The position numbers were made by a program, and so were the translations under genes. A DNA stretch of 64,000 nt from positions 1 to 64,000 of the forward strand of contig CAJTZJ010000003.1 of the NCBI GenBank assembly GCA_910583925.1, given 5' to 3'. The notes under the pieces were generated by a model. That model made no database searches. It saw nothing but the letters and a program-made list of their open reading frames with translations, and was not told the DNA's origin. Below, piece by piece: positions 15,818-24,547 of this stretch. Source of the stretch: an uncultured Eubacterium sp. (GTDB lineage Bacteria; Bacillota; Clostridia; Oscillospirales; Acutalibacteraceae). Each line of letters begins with the position of its first letter. The first letter of the stretch is position 1.

Positions 15818-16960
15818 ATGTATGAACTATACGATAAGAACGGAAATTTCATCTGTTATCGCATGACGAAAAGAATTAAGAACGAACAAGGCGAATACGA
15901 TGTTTTAACTGCTCGTTCCAAAAAATCAGAAAAAGAATGCAGAAGGATTATGGATGATAAAATCCGTGATTACTACATTCAGAAAGAAACGGAAAAACAT
16001 AAAGGTGTTTATCCCGATATGTTATTCAAAGACTTTGCTGACAATTGGTACGAACTGAATGTCAAAAATGCTGATTGCAGTCAGGTTAATAAAGATAACT
16101 ACAAGAATTATGTTTACACACATATCATTCCCTACTTTGCTAACTACAAATTATGCGACATACACGAAGATGACTGTCAACGATTTTTGAATCAATATGT
16201 CGGCAAAAGTAAAGCTATGGTATCAAAACTAAGAATGACCTTGCGTAGGATAATGCGCAAGGCAAAGAAACAAAAGTTAATACCTGATAATCCTGCAGAA
16301 GATATTATCTTGCCACAAGTAACACAAGGCAGCCGACGCCCTATTACAGACGAAGAACGAGCATTGATACTTGAAACTGCTAAAACGCATTACGCAGGAA
16401 CAATGGTACTAACAATGCTATACTGCGGACTCAGACCGATTGAAATTCGCCGAATGGAATGGAATTGGTTAGACTTTGAAAACTCAATTCTAACAGTAGG
16501 CAAATCTAAAACAGAAGCAGGTACAGGCAGAAAGATACCGATTCCGCCACAGCTAAAATCAGCACTCATTGAACACAAACTCAAAGGTTTTAATGACAAA
16601 TATGTATTCGTGAGAGTTAAAAACAATAAACTCCCTATGGACGAAAATGCATTTTATCACGCTTGGCACAATTTTTGCAGAGAGATGGACATTGCAAACG
16701 GTGCAACGATTTACAGAAATCAGATTACCAAATCAACATTAGCTGAAGATTTAGAACCTTACCTACTCCGTCACACATTCTGCACCGACTGCCAAGCCGC
16801 AGGTGTACCACTAAATGTTGCTAAAGAACTTATGGGACACAGTGATATATCTGTAACAGCAAAAATCTACACCCACATGGTAGACGAGGTATTTGAACAG
16901 AATCGAAAAAGATTAGCTGAATATGCTAATCAAAAAGAGCAAAAAGCAGTTAACGCATAA
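15818..16960 (+). CDS. Tyrosine recombinase/integrase, copy 2
   Basis: Integrase of the tRNA-Gln element, with the same domain layout and catalytic residues as copy 1 (Arg206, Arg318, His341, Tyr351, and Tyr315 in place of the HxxR His). About 16 of 385 aligned residues differ, but many codons differ silently, so the copies are not a recent duplication. GGAGG lies 8 bases before the ATG at 15818; the in-frame ATG at 15803 includes that site. Unlike many elements, the integrase is not next to the attachment site: the PHP/ATPase gene lies in between. Confidence 0.95.
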   Translation: MYELYDKNGNFICYRMTKRIKNEQGEYDVLTARSKKSEKECRRIMDDKIRDYYIQKETEKHKGVYPDMLFKDFADNWYELNVKNADCSQVNKDNYKNYVYTHIIPYFANYKLCDIHEDDCQRFLNQYVGKSKAMVSKLRMTLRRIMRKAKKQKLIPDNPAEDIILPQVTQGSRRPITDEERALILETAKTHYAGTMVLTMLYCGLRPIEIRRMEWNWLDFENSILTVGKSKTEAGTGRKIPIPPQLKSALIEHKLKGFNDKYVFVRVKNNKLPMDENAFYHAWHNFCREMDIANGATIYRNQITKSTLAEDLEPYLLRHTFCTDCQAAGVPLNVAKELMGHSDISVTAKIYTHMVDEVFEQNRKRLAEYANQKEQKAVNA

Positions 16961-16978
16961 TGAAAAAACAATGAAATA

Positions 16979-17029
16979 GGGGTACATAATTTTAAGTACC
17001 CCCACCTCAAATTTTGGTGACAAACAATA
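16979..17029. repeat. Dispersed hairpin repeat, copy 3
   Basis: GGGGTAC / GTACCCC hairpin (16979-17002), then CACCTCAAATTTTGGTGAC (17003-17021) and AAACAATA, 18 bases after the integrase stop. It is identical to the 7102-7120 copy in the 19-base palindromic part. The rest of the gap to the next gene (17030-17200) shows no gene; it has a short ACCCATT / GAATGGGT inverted repeat near 17041-17073. Confidence 0.8.
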
Positions 17030-17200
17030 TATAAAACCCCACCCATTTACCAAATCATAGATTTCGAATGGGTGCCGAGAACCTTGTTATTCGCTTTGCT
17101 CATAATAAAAAAACTGAATTTTTTATTTAGTCTGGACTTTGGCAGAAAATCGTGGTATGTGTTGTGTTGCGGAAACGCAGGCTTCGGTTGTCGCTACAAA

Positions 17201-17239
17201 AATTTAAGGTAGAGGTTTTATTATCCTCTACCTTAAATT
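17201..17239 (-). terminator. Intrinsic terminator of the PHP/ATPase gene
   Basis: A perfect 15-bp stem (17201-17215 with 17225-17239) with a 9-base loop, followed on the minus strand by TTTTTG. It lies 28 bases after the stop codon of the minus-strand gene. Confidence 0.85.
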
Positions 17240-17267
17240 CACATTATACCCATAAACTATTTCTATA

Positions 17268-19646
17268 TTATAATCTCGTGTCATACTTACTTACTCGCCG
17301 CTTTATCGCCTCTTTCCCACCTTCCATTATTTCAAGAACATTATTTGCTGTAACACGAGAATCAATAGCTCCGTTATTAGACAAATAACTATTACTACCA
17401 TTGTATTTTAAAACCAAAATATTTTCAGCATCAGCTGCAACTGGTATATTTGGATTATGTGTAGAAATAATTATCTGACGCTTTTGCTTTGAATTTCTAA
17501 ATTCCTTAACAAGTGTTGAATAAATATAACTATTATCTAAATCATCTTCAGGTTGATCCATAAGTAATGGACGATTATCATTTAAATTATAAGCAGCATT
17601 TAGAATCAATAATAAGAGTGCAACCGCATTCTGACCCATAGAAATTCTTTTATTGTCTTTATAATTTTCATTATATGTTGTTCCTGAATTAATATTGTAT
17701 TCCATCTTTAAAGAATCATCGAGAAATACTTGTATATCTTCTTCATCTAAACTATCTCTTATAGCAATTAAATCCGACTCCTCTACATTTTCATCCAATT
17801 TATAGTTATTTTTGATTTCATTAAAACTGGATTCAAGTAAAAAAATATAGAAATCAAAAGAATCAGCATAAATACTAACCTTATATACTTTAGTAATTAT
17901 CTCTCGTATTGTAATTTGGTAATCATAATATTTATTCTTCATTCTAGAAATACGATTTGATAAATCATTAATACCATACTCCCAATGGTTATCACTAATT
18001 TCTTTTGTTAAAGATAATTTTAATTTGCCAATAAGTAAATTATTCAACTCGTCTATCATCTGTTTTCTTAATTTACTCAGTTTAATGCGATTATTATTGA
18101 TGATTTTTAAATAATTAATTATTTCTTTTAAATTTCCTTCATCAGAAATATATTTATAAAAATTTTTAGTTGAATTATTCCTGCGTGTTTTTATGAGTAA
18201 AAGTTGCTCAGAAAGCTTTTTGGTAATGTTCTCAATCTGTTTAATTATACTTTGATATTCATTATGATATTTCCAGTTGATGAAATCATCAACAATTTCA
18301 AGAATTTTTCTTGGATTTTTACTATACTCAAATAACTGTCTTTGTTGATAACCGGCAGTAAGATAAAGTTTCAAAAATTCTTGATTAAATAATTTCTTAT
18401 TAGTTGAAAATCGTTTAGCTTTTTTTCCTTTGAAATATATTTTTCGATTGGAATAAAACTGACGTTCTTGTGTATAATTATCAAAACTACTACTATTACT
18501 TCCAAAAACAGCATAAATATTATCATTTTCGTTAATAAAAACTACGGCAGAAGAATACTTTTGGTATGCTTGATCAAGACTATTTCCTTTTAAACTATTA
18601 GGCATAATAATACTTTGAATAATATCCAAGAGTGTTGTTTTTCCCGTACCTCTCGAACCTATTATACAGTTCAATTCAGAATTAAAGCGAAAGCAAGTAT
18701 ATTTACCATCTTTGTTAAATATTGAACTACAAACAGCAACACCTTCAATAAATGAATATTTTGTTGGTTCGGTATTATAACAAATTCGCATTTCCGAATC
18801 AATTAAAGCCATTTTTAATGATTCAAACGAAACTTCAGAAAGTTTAATCTCGGAATATTTACTCCCTAATTTTGAACCACTTTTTCCCGTATACTTATCA
18901 TTTAATAATAAACCATGGCAGTCAGAACACTTTATATATGCTAATGGACTTGCCTTTCTACTATAATCTTTGTTTGAAAGTTTACTAATTAATTTTTCTT
19001 TGTTAATATCATCATTACATTGAATACCTAATAATCCGGGATTTTTAATGATTTTAGCTAATGATTTTCCGTTAAAATTAAGATCATTTTCGTTAATTGC
19101 CGATGAGGATTTACATAAATTCTGTAAAAAACCTTTATTACTATCAGCATGGGCTAAAAATGCAAAGCCACCATTTTCGCTAATTTTATCAATTAGCAAA
19201 GAAGGACCAAGATTATCTGCTAGAGCATTCTCCGAACCCTCTGAAAAAGTATCAATACCAATATCATTAAGAAACCTTTTCTGCTTATCTTCATCAAAAT
19301 CATTTGGAAATACTGCAATTAAATGTTTTGAAAAACATGTAATTTCTATTCCGCAAAGTATACATAAATTTCTGTATTGTTTTGATATTTCGTCTTTGCT
19401 TTTTATAAGAGCAGATAAATAATTATAACCTGAAAAAGTATTGTGATCAGTAATAGCAATTATTCGCAAATCGTTATCTAAAGCTTCATCTAACAATTTT
19501 TCATATGCATCTTCTTTTGACAAAGGTTTATATGAAAAATCATATGATGCTGGTGTGTGAACATGAAGATCTATCTTAACTTTTTTTACACCAGTTGACA
19601 TACTAATCATTTTATTATAGAGTTTTTCTATTTCATTTGAATTCAA
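17268..19646 (-). CDS. PHP-domain phosphoesterase fused to ABC/SMC-like ATPase
   Basis: Large two-part protein. The PHP domain near the N terminus has metal ligands in HVHTP, ITDHN, CGIEIT and AHAD. An SMC/ABC-type ATPase follows: Walker A GSRGTGKTTL, a long central helical region with coiled-coil character, then Walker B LLMDQPEDDLDN and the switch His in STHNPN. Proteins of this layout (called TrlF-like by some annotators) are often in defence islands; nucleic-acid cleavage driven by ATP is the likely activity, but is inferred. A GTG at 19655 is possible; the TTG at 19646 is preferred because GAGGTGGAG precedes it. It lies between integrase and attachment site, as cargo. Confidence 0.85.
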   Translation of the reverse strand: MNSNEIEKLYNKMISMSTGVKKVKIDLHVHTPASYDFSYKPLSKEDAYEKLLDEALDNDLRIIAITDHNTFSGYNYLSALIKSKDEISKQYRNLCILCGIEITCFSKHLIAVFPNDFDEDKQKRFLNDIGIDTFSEGSENALADNLGPSLLIDKISENGGFAFLAHADSNKGFLQNLCKSSSAINENDLNFNGKSLAKIIKNPGLLGIQCNDDINKEKLISKLSNKDYSRKASPLAYIKCSDCHGLLLNDKYTGKSGSKLGSKYSEIKLSEVSFESLKMALIDSEMRICYNTEPTKYSFIEGVAVCSSIFNKDGKYTCFRFNSELNCIIGSRGTGKTTLLDIIQSIIMPNSLKGNSLDQAYQKYSSAVVFINENDNIYAVFGSNSSSFDNYTQERQFYSNRKIYFKGKKAKRFSTNKKLFNQEFLKLYLTAGYQQRQLFEYSKNPRKILEIVDDFINWKYHNEYQSIIKQIENITKKLSEQLLLIKTRRNNSTKNFYKYISDEGNLKEIINYLKIINNNRIKLSKLRKQMIDELNNLLIGKLKLSLTKEISDNHWEYGINDLSNRISRMKNKYYDYQITIREIITKVYKVSIYADSFDFYIFLLESSFNEIKNNYKLDENVEESDLIAIRDSLDEEDIQVFLDDSLKMEYNINSGTTYNENYKDNKRISMGQNAVALLLLILNAAYNLNDNRPLLMDQPEDDLDNSYIYSTLVKEFRNSKQKRQIIISTHNPNIPVAADAENILVLKYNGSNSYLSNNGAIDSRVTANNVLEIMEGGKEAIKRRVSKYDTRL

Positions 19647-19708
19647 AATCTCCACCTCTAAGTTAACTTATTACAAATATTATAAACTAATATAATCCCA
19701 TTGACAAG

Positions 19709-19967
19709 TCTCTCGAAAATCTCTCACCTAAACGCTCCCAGTCGCTCTCGTTCGGTTTTGAAAATCTGAGATATATCGGTCTCTGAAAATCTCACAAAAA
19801 ATCTCAACAAAACAGGAAAGAAAAAATCGCCCTTAAATCAGCAGCAGATTGAGGGCGATTTTGGACTATTTAAGACTATTTTGAGCAAAAAATAAGACTG
19901 AAAGCCTAAACTTTCAGCCTGCTGGCAGAGGTATAAGGATTCGAACCTTAAATGACGGAGTCAGAGT
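19709..19967. repeat. Attachment-region direct repeat, right copy
   Basis: Second copy of the 7581-7838 repeat, with the same arm-like TCTCnnAAAA motifs, GCCCTTAAAT / TTGAGGGC hairpin and tRNA terminator. It ends inside the intact tRNA-Gln at 19967. No arm-like motifs continue to its right, so this copy is the junction with the core chromosome. Confidence 0.88.
19895..19920 (-). terminator. tRNA-Gln terminator
   Basis: 10-bp stem with one mismatch (AGACTGAAAG / CTTTCAGCCT), followed on the minus strand by TTATTTTTTG, two bases after the tRNA 3' end. The copy at 7766-7791 is perfectly paired. Confidence 0.8.
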
Positions 19968-19996
19968 CCGGAGTGTTACCGTTACACTATACCTCT
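19923..19996 (-). tRNA. tRNA-Gln (anticodon CUG)
   Basis: 74 nt with encoded CCA. Acceptor stem AGAGGTA / TACCTCT, T arm with GGTTCGAATCC, and anticodon loop CTCTGAC giving CUG, which reads CAG. The stem sequence CGGACTCTGACTCCG is typical for bacterial tRNA-Gln. The outermost anticodon-stem pair (C with U) is mismatched. Its 3' half is the attachment core of the element to the left and remains intact after integration. Confidence 0.95.
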
Positions 19997-20097
19997 ATAT
20001 ACAATTTTTAATGCGTTTACTATTATAACCGATAATTTTAATTTGTCAAGCAAAATTTTAATTTAATGTTAATTTTCACTAAACAATTTCTAAAATA

Positions 20098-20126
20098 TTG
20101 TTTTTAAAGTTTTATTATTGTATAAT
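20098..20126 (+). promoter_or_regulatory. Promoter of the ymdB gene
   Basis: TTGTTT (20098-20103), 17-base spacer, TATAAT (20121-20126), 34 bases upstream of the start codon. Confidence 0.65.
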
Positions 20127-20160
20127 AGATTAAATTTTAAATATAGAAATTGGTGTAAAA

Positions 20161-20934
20161 TTGAGAATACTTACTATCGGAGATGTTGTTTCAAAGCAAG
20201 GCTGTGATTACTTAATGCAGCAGCTTCCGAAGCTGAAGAAAGAATTTTCGGCAGATCTTACAATTGTTAACGGAGAAAACTCTGCAATCGGAAACGGCAT
20301 TCTTCCGCAAAACGCAAATCATATTTTCGCCTGCGGAGCAGATGTTATAACACTTGGAAATCACAGTTTGAGACGAATAGAAATTTATCCTTTTCTTGAT
20401 GAAAATGAATACATCATACGCCCTGCAAACTATCATCCGTCTGCCCCCGGGCGAGGAATGGCAATCATAGACAAGGGCTACATCCGTATTGCCGTTATTA
20501 ATCTGCAAGGTGCGGTTTACCTTGAGCCAATCAGAAATCCTTTTGATGTTATGGATGAAATGATTGAAAAGGCAAAAAAAGAAAACTGCAAAATCATTAT
20601 AGTTGATTTTCACGCAGAAGCAACCAGCGAAAAACGAGGAATGGGATACTATGTTGACGGCAGGGTTTCTGCCCTTTTCGGAACGCACACGCATGTGCAA
20701 ACCTCTGACAATCAGATTCTCCCGAACGGAACTGGATACATTACAGATCTTGGAATGACAGGTCCTCTTCATTCGGTATTAGGCGTTTCAACAGAAGCCG
20801 CTATTCAGAAAATGAAAACAGGGCTTCCCGTTCGTTTCAAAAATGAGGACGGTCCCTGCTCTATTGAAGGCTGTTTTTTTGAAATAGACAATACTACCGG
20901 CAAATCAATCCGCACGGAAGCATTCAGGAGGTAA
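20161..20934 (+). CDS. ymdB: YmdB-family metallophosphoesterase
   Basis: Calcineurin-type cyclic nucleotide phosphodiesterase of the YmdB/TIGR00282 family (2',3'-cyclic substrates in Bacillus; affects motility and biofilm choices). Metal-binding residues are seen in IGDVV, VNGENSA, TLGNH, VDFHAE and GTHTHVQT. 257 aa is family length. The start is TTG, with GGTG just upstream. In many clostridia ymdB lies next to rny; here rny is 14 kb away. The lipoprotein gene follows after 2 bases, so they share a transcript. Confidence 0.9.
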   Translation: MRILTIGDVVSKQGCDYLMQQLPKLKKEFSADLTIVNGENSAIGNGILPQNANHIFACGADVITLGNHSLRRIEIYPFLDENEYIIRPANYHPSAPGRGMAIIDKGYIRIAVINLQGAVYLEPIRNPFDVMDEMIEKAKKENCKIIIVDFHAEATSEKRGMGYYVDGRVSALFGTHTHVQTSDNQILPNGTGYITDLGMTGPLHSVLGVSTEAAIQKMKTGLPVRFKNEDGPCSIEGCFFEIDNTTGKSIRTEAFRR

Positions 20935-20936
20935 CT

Positions 20937-22427
20937 ATGAAAAAAACAATCATAATTTTTTTATGCGTTGCCTTTGCAGCTTCTGTTCTGACAGCCTGTT
21001 CCTCAGATGCTTCAGGCAATGAAACGGAGACGCAGCCAAAAACTGTCCATGCGATTCCTAAAGACGATACATCCTTTAAATTATGCTATACTCAATCAGA
21101 CAGCTTAAACCCATATAAATGTGAAACACAAAACAATCAGATACTTTCACAGCTTGTTTTTGAAAGCTTATTCTGTATTGATGACAGCTATAAAGCAAAC
21201 CGCAACATTGCCGAAAAATACGAATACCCGAATTCAACTACTTTAAGCGTTACAATTCCGAGCAGATTAAGTTTTTCAGACGGTTCTTCCCTTACAGCAG
21301 ACGATATTACCTATTCTTTCAGAAATGCCGTAAAATCAAGCTATTGGGGTTCATCGCTGAGCGGAATATCCTCCTGCTATGCCGTTTCATCAACAGTTGT
21401 TAACTTTCAGCTTGAATATCCAAACAGCTATGCTCACAATCTGCTTATATTCCCTATAATCAGCGAAAGCAGTGAAACGAGCGATTATCCCATCGGCAGC
21501 GGAAGATATTATTTTGCAGAAGAAAACGAAGGAACCGTTTTAAAGGCAAATAATAAAAATGGATTTTCGCCGTATTTTACAACGATTCATCTTGAAAACA
21601 TCCCTGCATCCGATTCTATAGATAATGCAGTTAACATCGGCAGTGTCAGCCTTACATTCAGAGATCTGAGCAGAGATTCTTCAAAAAGAATTGATTCGAA
21701 CTACAAGCTTGTTAACATAAACAATCTCGTTTACATTGGCATAAACAATAAAAAAGGGTTGGGCGCAAATTCATATATAAGAAAAGCAATTAATTCTGCT
21801 ATAGACAGAGATGTACTTGCAAACAGTGCATATGCAGGCTTTGCAAAAACGGCATCATCTGTGTTCAATCCGGATTTTGAGCTTTCGTCAACTGAAATTT
21901 TCAATACTTCCGCAGACATGAACGCCGCTAAGCAGGCAATGCTTCAGAGCGGATTATCAAACTTTTCCATATCCTTGCTTGTTAACGGAACAAATTCAGA
22001 CCGAGTTGCATGTGCCAAGCTGATTAAGCAGCAGCTTGAGGCTGTTGGCTTTCATATAAACCTTTCTATTGCCGACACATATGAAAATTACGAAAAGAGA
22101 ATCCAAAAAGAGGATTTTGATTTATATTTAGGCGAAATCAAGGTTACTCCGGATATGTCACTTCAGCATTTCTTTTCAAAAAAGGGAAGCGCTCATTTCG
22201 GAATCAATCCCGAAAAAAGCATATCCGCAGAAGAATATAATAAATATATAAACGGTGATGCAGAACTTGGAAGCTTTTTAATTTCTTTTTCAGAAGAAAT
22301 GCCCTTCATTCCTATTCTTTACAGACAGGGAATGATTTGCTTTTCCAAAGAGATGAACGGAGATATGCAAGGCACAAGTATGGATTGCTTTAAAAACATT
22401 GAAAATTGGTATTTTAAATCAGAGTAA
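20937..22427 (+). CDS. ABC transporter substrate-binding lipoprotein, family 5 (oligopeptide type)
   Basis: Extracellular solute-binding protein of the OppA/DppA family, lipid-anchored at Cys21 (lipobox LTAC). Family features: DSLNPYKCE near the start, LSFSDGSSLTADDITYSFR around residues 110-130, and IRKAINSAIDRDVLA in the middle. No permease or ATPase genes are nearby, so it is an orphan binding protein or works with a distant transporter. AGGAGG lies 5 bases before the ATG, overlapping the end of the upstream gene. Substrate unknown; peptides are the family default. Confidence 0.9.
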   Translation: MKKTIIIFLCVAFAASVLTACSSDASGNETETQPKTVHAIPKDDTSFKLCYTQSDSLNPYKCETQNNQILSQLVFESLFCIDDSYKANRNIAEKYEYPNSTTLSVTIPSRLSFSDGSSLTADDITYSFRNAVKSSYWGSSLSGISSCYAVSSTVVNFQLEYPNSYAHNLLIFPIISESSETSDYPIGSGRYYFAEENEGTVLKANNKNGFSPYFTTIHLENIPASDSIDNAVNIGSVSLTFRDLSRDSSKRIDSNYKLVNINNLVYIGINNKKGLGANSYIRKAINSAIDRDVLANSAYAGFAKTASSVFNPDFELSSTEIFNTSADMNAAKQAMLQSGLSNFSISLLVNGTNSDRVACAKLIKQQLEAVGFHINLSIADTYENYEKRIQKEDFDLYLGEIKVTPDMSLQHFFSKKGSAHFGINPEKSISAEEYNKYINGDAELGSFLISFSEEMPFIPILYRQGMICFSKEMNGDMQGTSMDCFKNIENWYFKSE

Positions 22428-22437
22428 ATTATATAGC

Positions 22438-22466
22438 TTGCTATATCTGACAAAATATAATATAAT
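22438..22466 (+). promoter_or_regulatory. Promoter of the asp23-fakA-recG group
   Basis: TTGCTA (22438-22443), 17-base spacer, TATAAT (22461-22466), in the 87-base gap before the Asp23 gene. Confidence 0.65.
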
Positions 22467-22514
22467 GGATATATTAATATAATTTAAAATAAATCTATGA
22501 ACGGAGGTTCGTTT

Positions 22515-22871
22515 ATGGTTAAATTTGAAAATCCTAACGGATACATTGAAATCACAGGCAACTACTTTGGAAATCTGGTCGGCAAAGCTGCGCAGTCCTG
22601 CTTCGGAGTTACGGGAATGGTTGATTCAGGACCACTTCAAAGTGTAAAATCAATTATAAAAAACCGTGTCGGCAGTGATAATTTCTGCCAGGGGGTCAAT
22701 GTTAAAAGTGTTAATGGTGCTCTTGTTGTTGATCTCCATATTTCCGTTTCATACGGAGTTAATATTTCTGCAATAGCCGACAGCATAAAAAACAAAGTCA
22801 GATATACTGTTGAATCTGCAACAGATCTCAGAGTATCCGCAGTAAATGTTTATGTAGACGCAATAAATTAA
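22515..22871 (+). CDS. Asp23/Gls24 family envelope stress protein
   Basis: 118-residue cytoplasmic-side envelope protein of the Asp23/Gls24 family (DUF322, YloU-like). It starts with a beta-rich segment GYIEITGNYFGNLVGKAA and has the typical end SVSYGVNISAIADSIKNKV followed by VSAVNVYVDAI. The start is ATG 22515, with GGAGG 7 bases upstream; the earlier ATG at 22497 contains no site of its own. It lies just before the fakA-like gene, the conserved YloU-YloV order of Bacillota. Confidence 0.92.
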   Translation: MVKFENPNGYIEITGNYFGNLVGKAAQSCFGVTGMVDSGPLQSVKSIIKNRVGSDNFCQGVNVKSVNGALVVDLHISVSYGVNISAIADSIKNKVRYTVESATDLRVSAVNVYVDAIN

Positions 22872-22886
22872 AGGAGATTATTCTTG

Positions 22887-24545
22887 ATGATTACTGGTAA
22901 AATGTTTCGAGACGGAATAATATCCGCATCAAACAATATTGCAAACAGTCGTCAGGCTGTTGATGCATTGAACATATTTCCTGTACCGGACGGAGATACA
23001 GGAACAAATATGAGTATGACAATCGGCGCTGCTGCCAAAGAAATGGCAGTTCTTGCTGATGACTGCACAATCGGAGAAGCCTCAGCACGCTGTGCTTCCG
23101 CCCTTTTACGAGGAGCACGAGGAAACAGCGGCGTTATTCTTTCTCTTATATTCAGAGGCTTTTCAAAAGCATTCAAGGGGCTTGATGAAGCAGACGGAAA
23201 GGCAATTGCAAAGGCGTTTTCAGAAGGTGTTGAGGCAGCATACAAGGCTGTTATGAAACCGACTGAAGGCACAATTTTAACAGTCATCCGTATGGCTTCC
23301 GAGGCTGCAGGCGAAGCTGCTAAAACAGATAATAATCCTATGCACATTGCAGAAATTGCTCTTGCAGCAGCAAAAAAAGCATTGGCTAAAACACCCGAGC
23401 AGCTTCCTGTTTTAAAGAAAGCAGGCGTAGTTGATGCCGGCGGACAGGGTCTTGTTCTTATTCTCGAGGGCTTTGAAAGCGTATTTGACAATTCTGCAAT
23501 TGTTCAGGCACTTGAAGGCAGTGCCGTTGCTCCTGTTTCAACACCAAGCAAAAGCACGGTTGCCGCTGCATCCGATGATATTGAATTCGGCTATTGCTCT
23601 GAATTTCTTATTGAAAAGGCAGGCGATGCAAAAGAAAAGGATCCGTTAAAGCTTCGCGCTTTTCTGGAATCAATCGGCGACTGCGTTGTTGTAGTTGACG
23701 ACAGCGATATTATCAAGGTTCATGTTCATTCCAACCAGCCGGGTAATGTTATTCAGGCTGCATTAAAATATGGTCAGCTTATAAACATTAAGATAGATAA
23801 TATGCGTTATCAGCACAGGAACGCTGATGAAGGTGTTAAAGCGGGCGAAGAGCCTGTTCTTCCACCTGCCGATCCTACTAACGATTACGGCTTTGTAGCC
23901 GTTTGTGCAGGCAACGGTCTTACCGAGCTTTTCAAGGATATCGGTGCAGATATTGTTGTAAGCGGCGGACAGACTATGAACCCATCAACAGATGATATTC
24001 TTAACGCAATAAACGCAACTCCCGCCAAAACCGTTTTTGTTCTTCCAAACAACAAAAATATTATTATGGCTGCTGAGCAGGCTATTCCGCTTGCCGAGGG
24101 CAGAGAGGTAAGAGTTCTTCAAACCAAAACAATACCACAGGGTATTTCGGCAATGCTTATGTTTGATGAATTTGATGATGCGGATACAAATCAGATGAAT
24201 ATGATGGAGGCTGCCGAAAATGTTTCTACAGCCCAGGTTACCTTTGCTGCAAGAGACAGCGAGGTTGACGGCAATCCGATTGAGCAGGGCGAAATCATGG
24301 GACTTTGCAACGGTAAAATCAAATTCACAGGCAAAGACATTGCAGATATAGCCTTTAAATCGGCAGACAAAATATTCAAAAGAAATCAAAGCAGCCTTAT
24401 AACCATTATTTACGGCGAAGAGGCAACAGAAGAAATGGCTTCTGAGGTTGAAGCAAAGCTTCGTAATAAATACGGTGATGAGGTTGAAATGAATATCGTT
24501 AACGGCGGACAGCCGATATACTATTTCATAATTTCAGTGGAGTAA
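22887..24545 (+). CDS. fakA: Fatty acid kinase subunit FakA-like (YloV/DAK2)
   Basis: DAK2-domain kinase that, with a FakB/DegV protein, phosphorylates exogenous fatty acids for phospholipid synthesis. The N-terminal DAK2 domain has the metal-binding motif FPVPDGDTGTNM (about residues 30-41) and GARGNSGVILS. The middle (DDIEFGYCSEFLIE) and C-terminal DegV-like parts match full-length YloV/FakA; 553 aa is normal. Start ATG 22887, GGAG ten bases upstream; TTG 22884 is an alternative. Followed by recG after 2 bases, as in many Bacillota. No FakB gene in the window. Confidence 0.93.
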   Translation: MITGKMFRDGIISASNNIANSRQAVDALNIFPVPDGDTGTNMSMTIGAAAKEMAVLADDCTIGEASARCASALLRGARGNSGVILSLIFRGFSKAFKGLDEADGKAIAKAFSEGVEAAYKAVMKPTEGTILTVIRMASEAAGEAAKTDNNPMHIAEIALAAAKKALAKTPEQLPVLKKAGVVDAGGQGLVLILEGFESVFDNSAIVQALEGSAVAPVSTPSKSTVAAASDDIEFGYCSEFLIEKAGDAKEKDPLKLRAFLESIGDCVVVVDDSDIIKVHVHSNQPGNVIQAALKYGQLINIKIDNMRYQHRNADEGVKAGEEPVLPPADPTNDYGFVAVCAGNGLTELFKDIGADIVVSGGQTMNPSTDDILNAINATPAKTVFVLPNNKNIIMAAEQAIPLAEGREVRVLQTKTIPQGISAMLMFDEFDDADTNQMNMMEAAENVSTAQVTFAARDSEVDGNPIEQGEIMGLCNGKIKFTGKDIADIAFKSADKIFKRNQSSLITIIYGEEATEEMASEVEAKLRNKYGDEVEMNIVNGGQPIYYFIISVE

Positions 24546-24547
24546 AA

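Larger units (their letters stand above)
7839..19967. mobile_element. Integrative mobilizable element at tRNA-Gln
   Basis: The 12.1-kb segment between the two tRNA-Gln-derived core sites carries an integrase, an excisionase-like gene, relaxase and MobC, restriction-modification genes and a PHP/ATPase gene. It has no type IV secretion genes, so it would be mobilizable in trans rather than self-transmissible. The left cargo is visibly AT-richer than the core genes. From 7839 to 8132 there is no gene, only further TCTCnnAAAA-type motifs near 7889-7920. Confidence 0.85.

Noticed and set aside
22952..23491. Ala-rich minus-strand open frame inside fakA
   Set aside because: Antisense to a well-conserved gene; no promoter or ribosome binding site.
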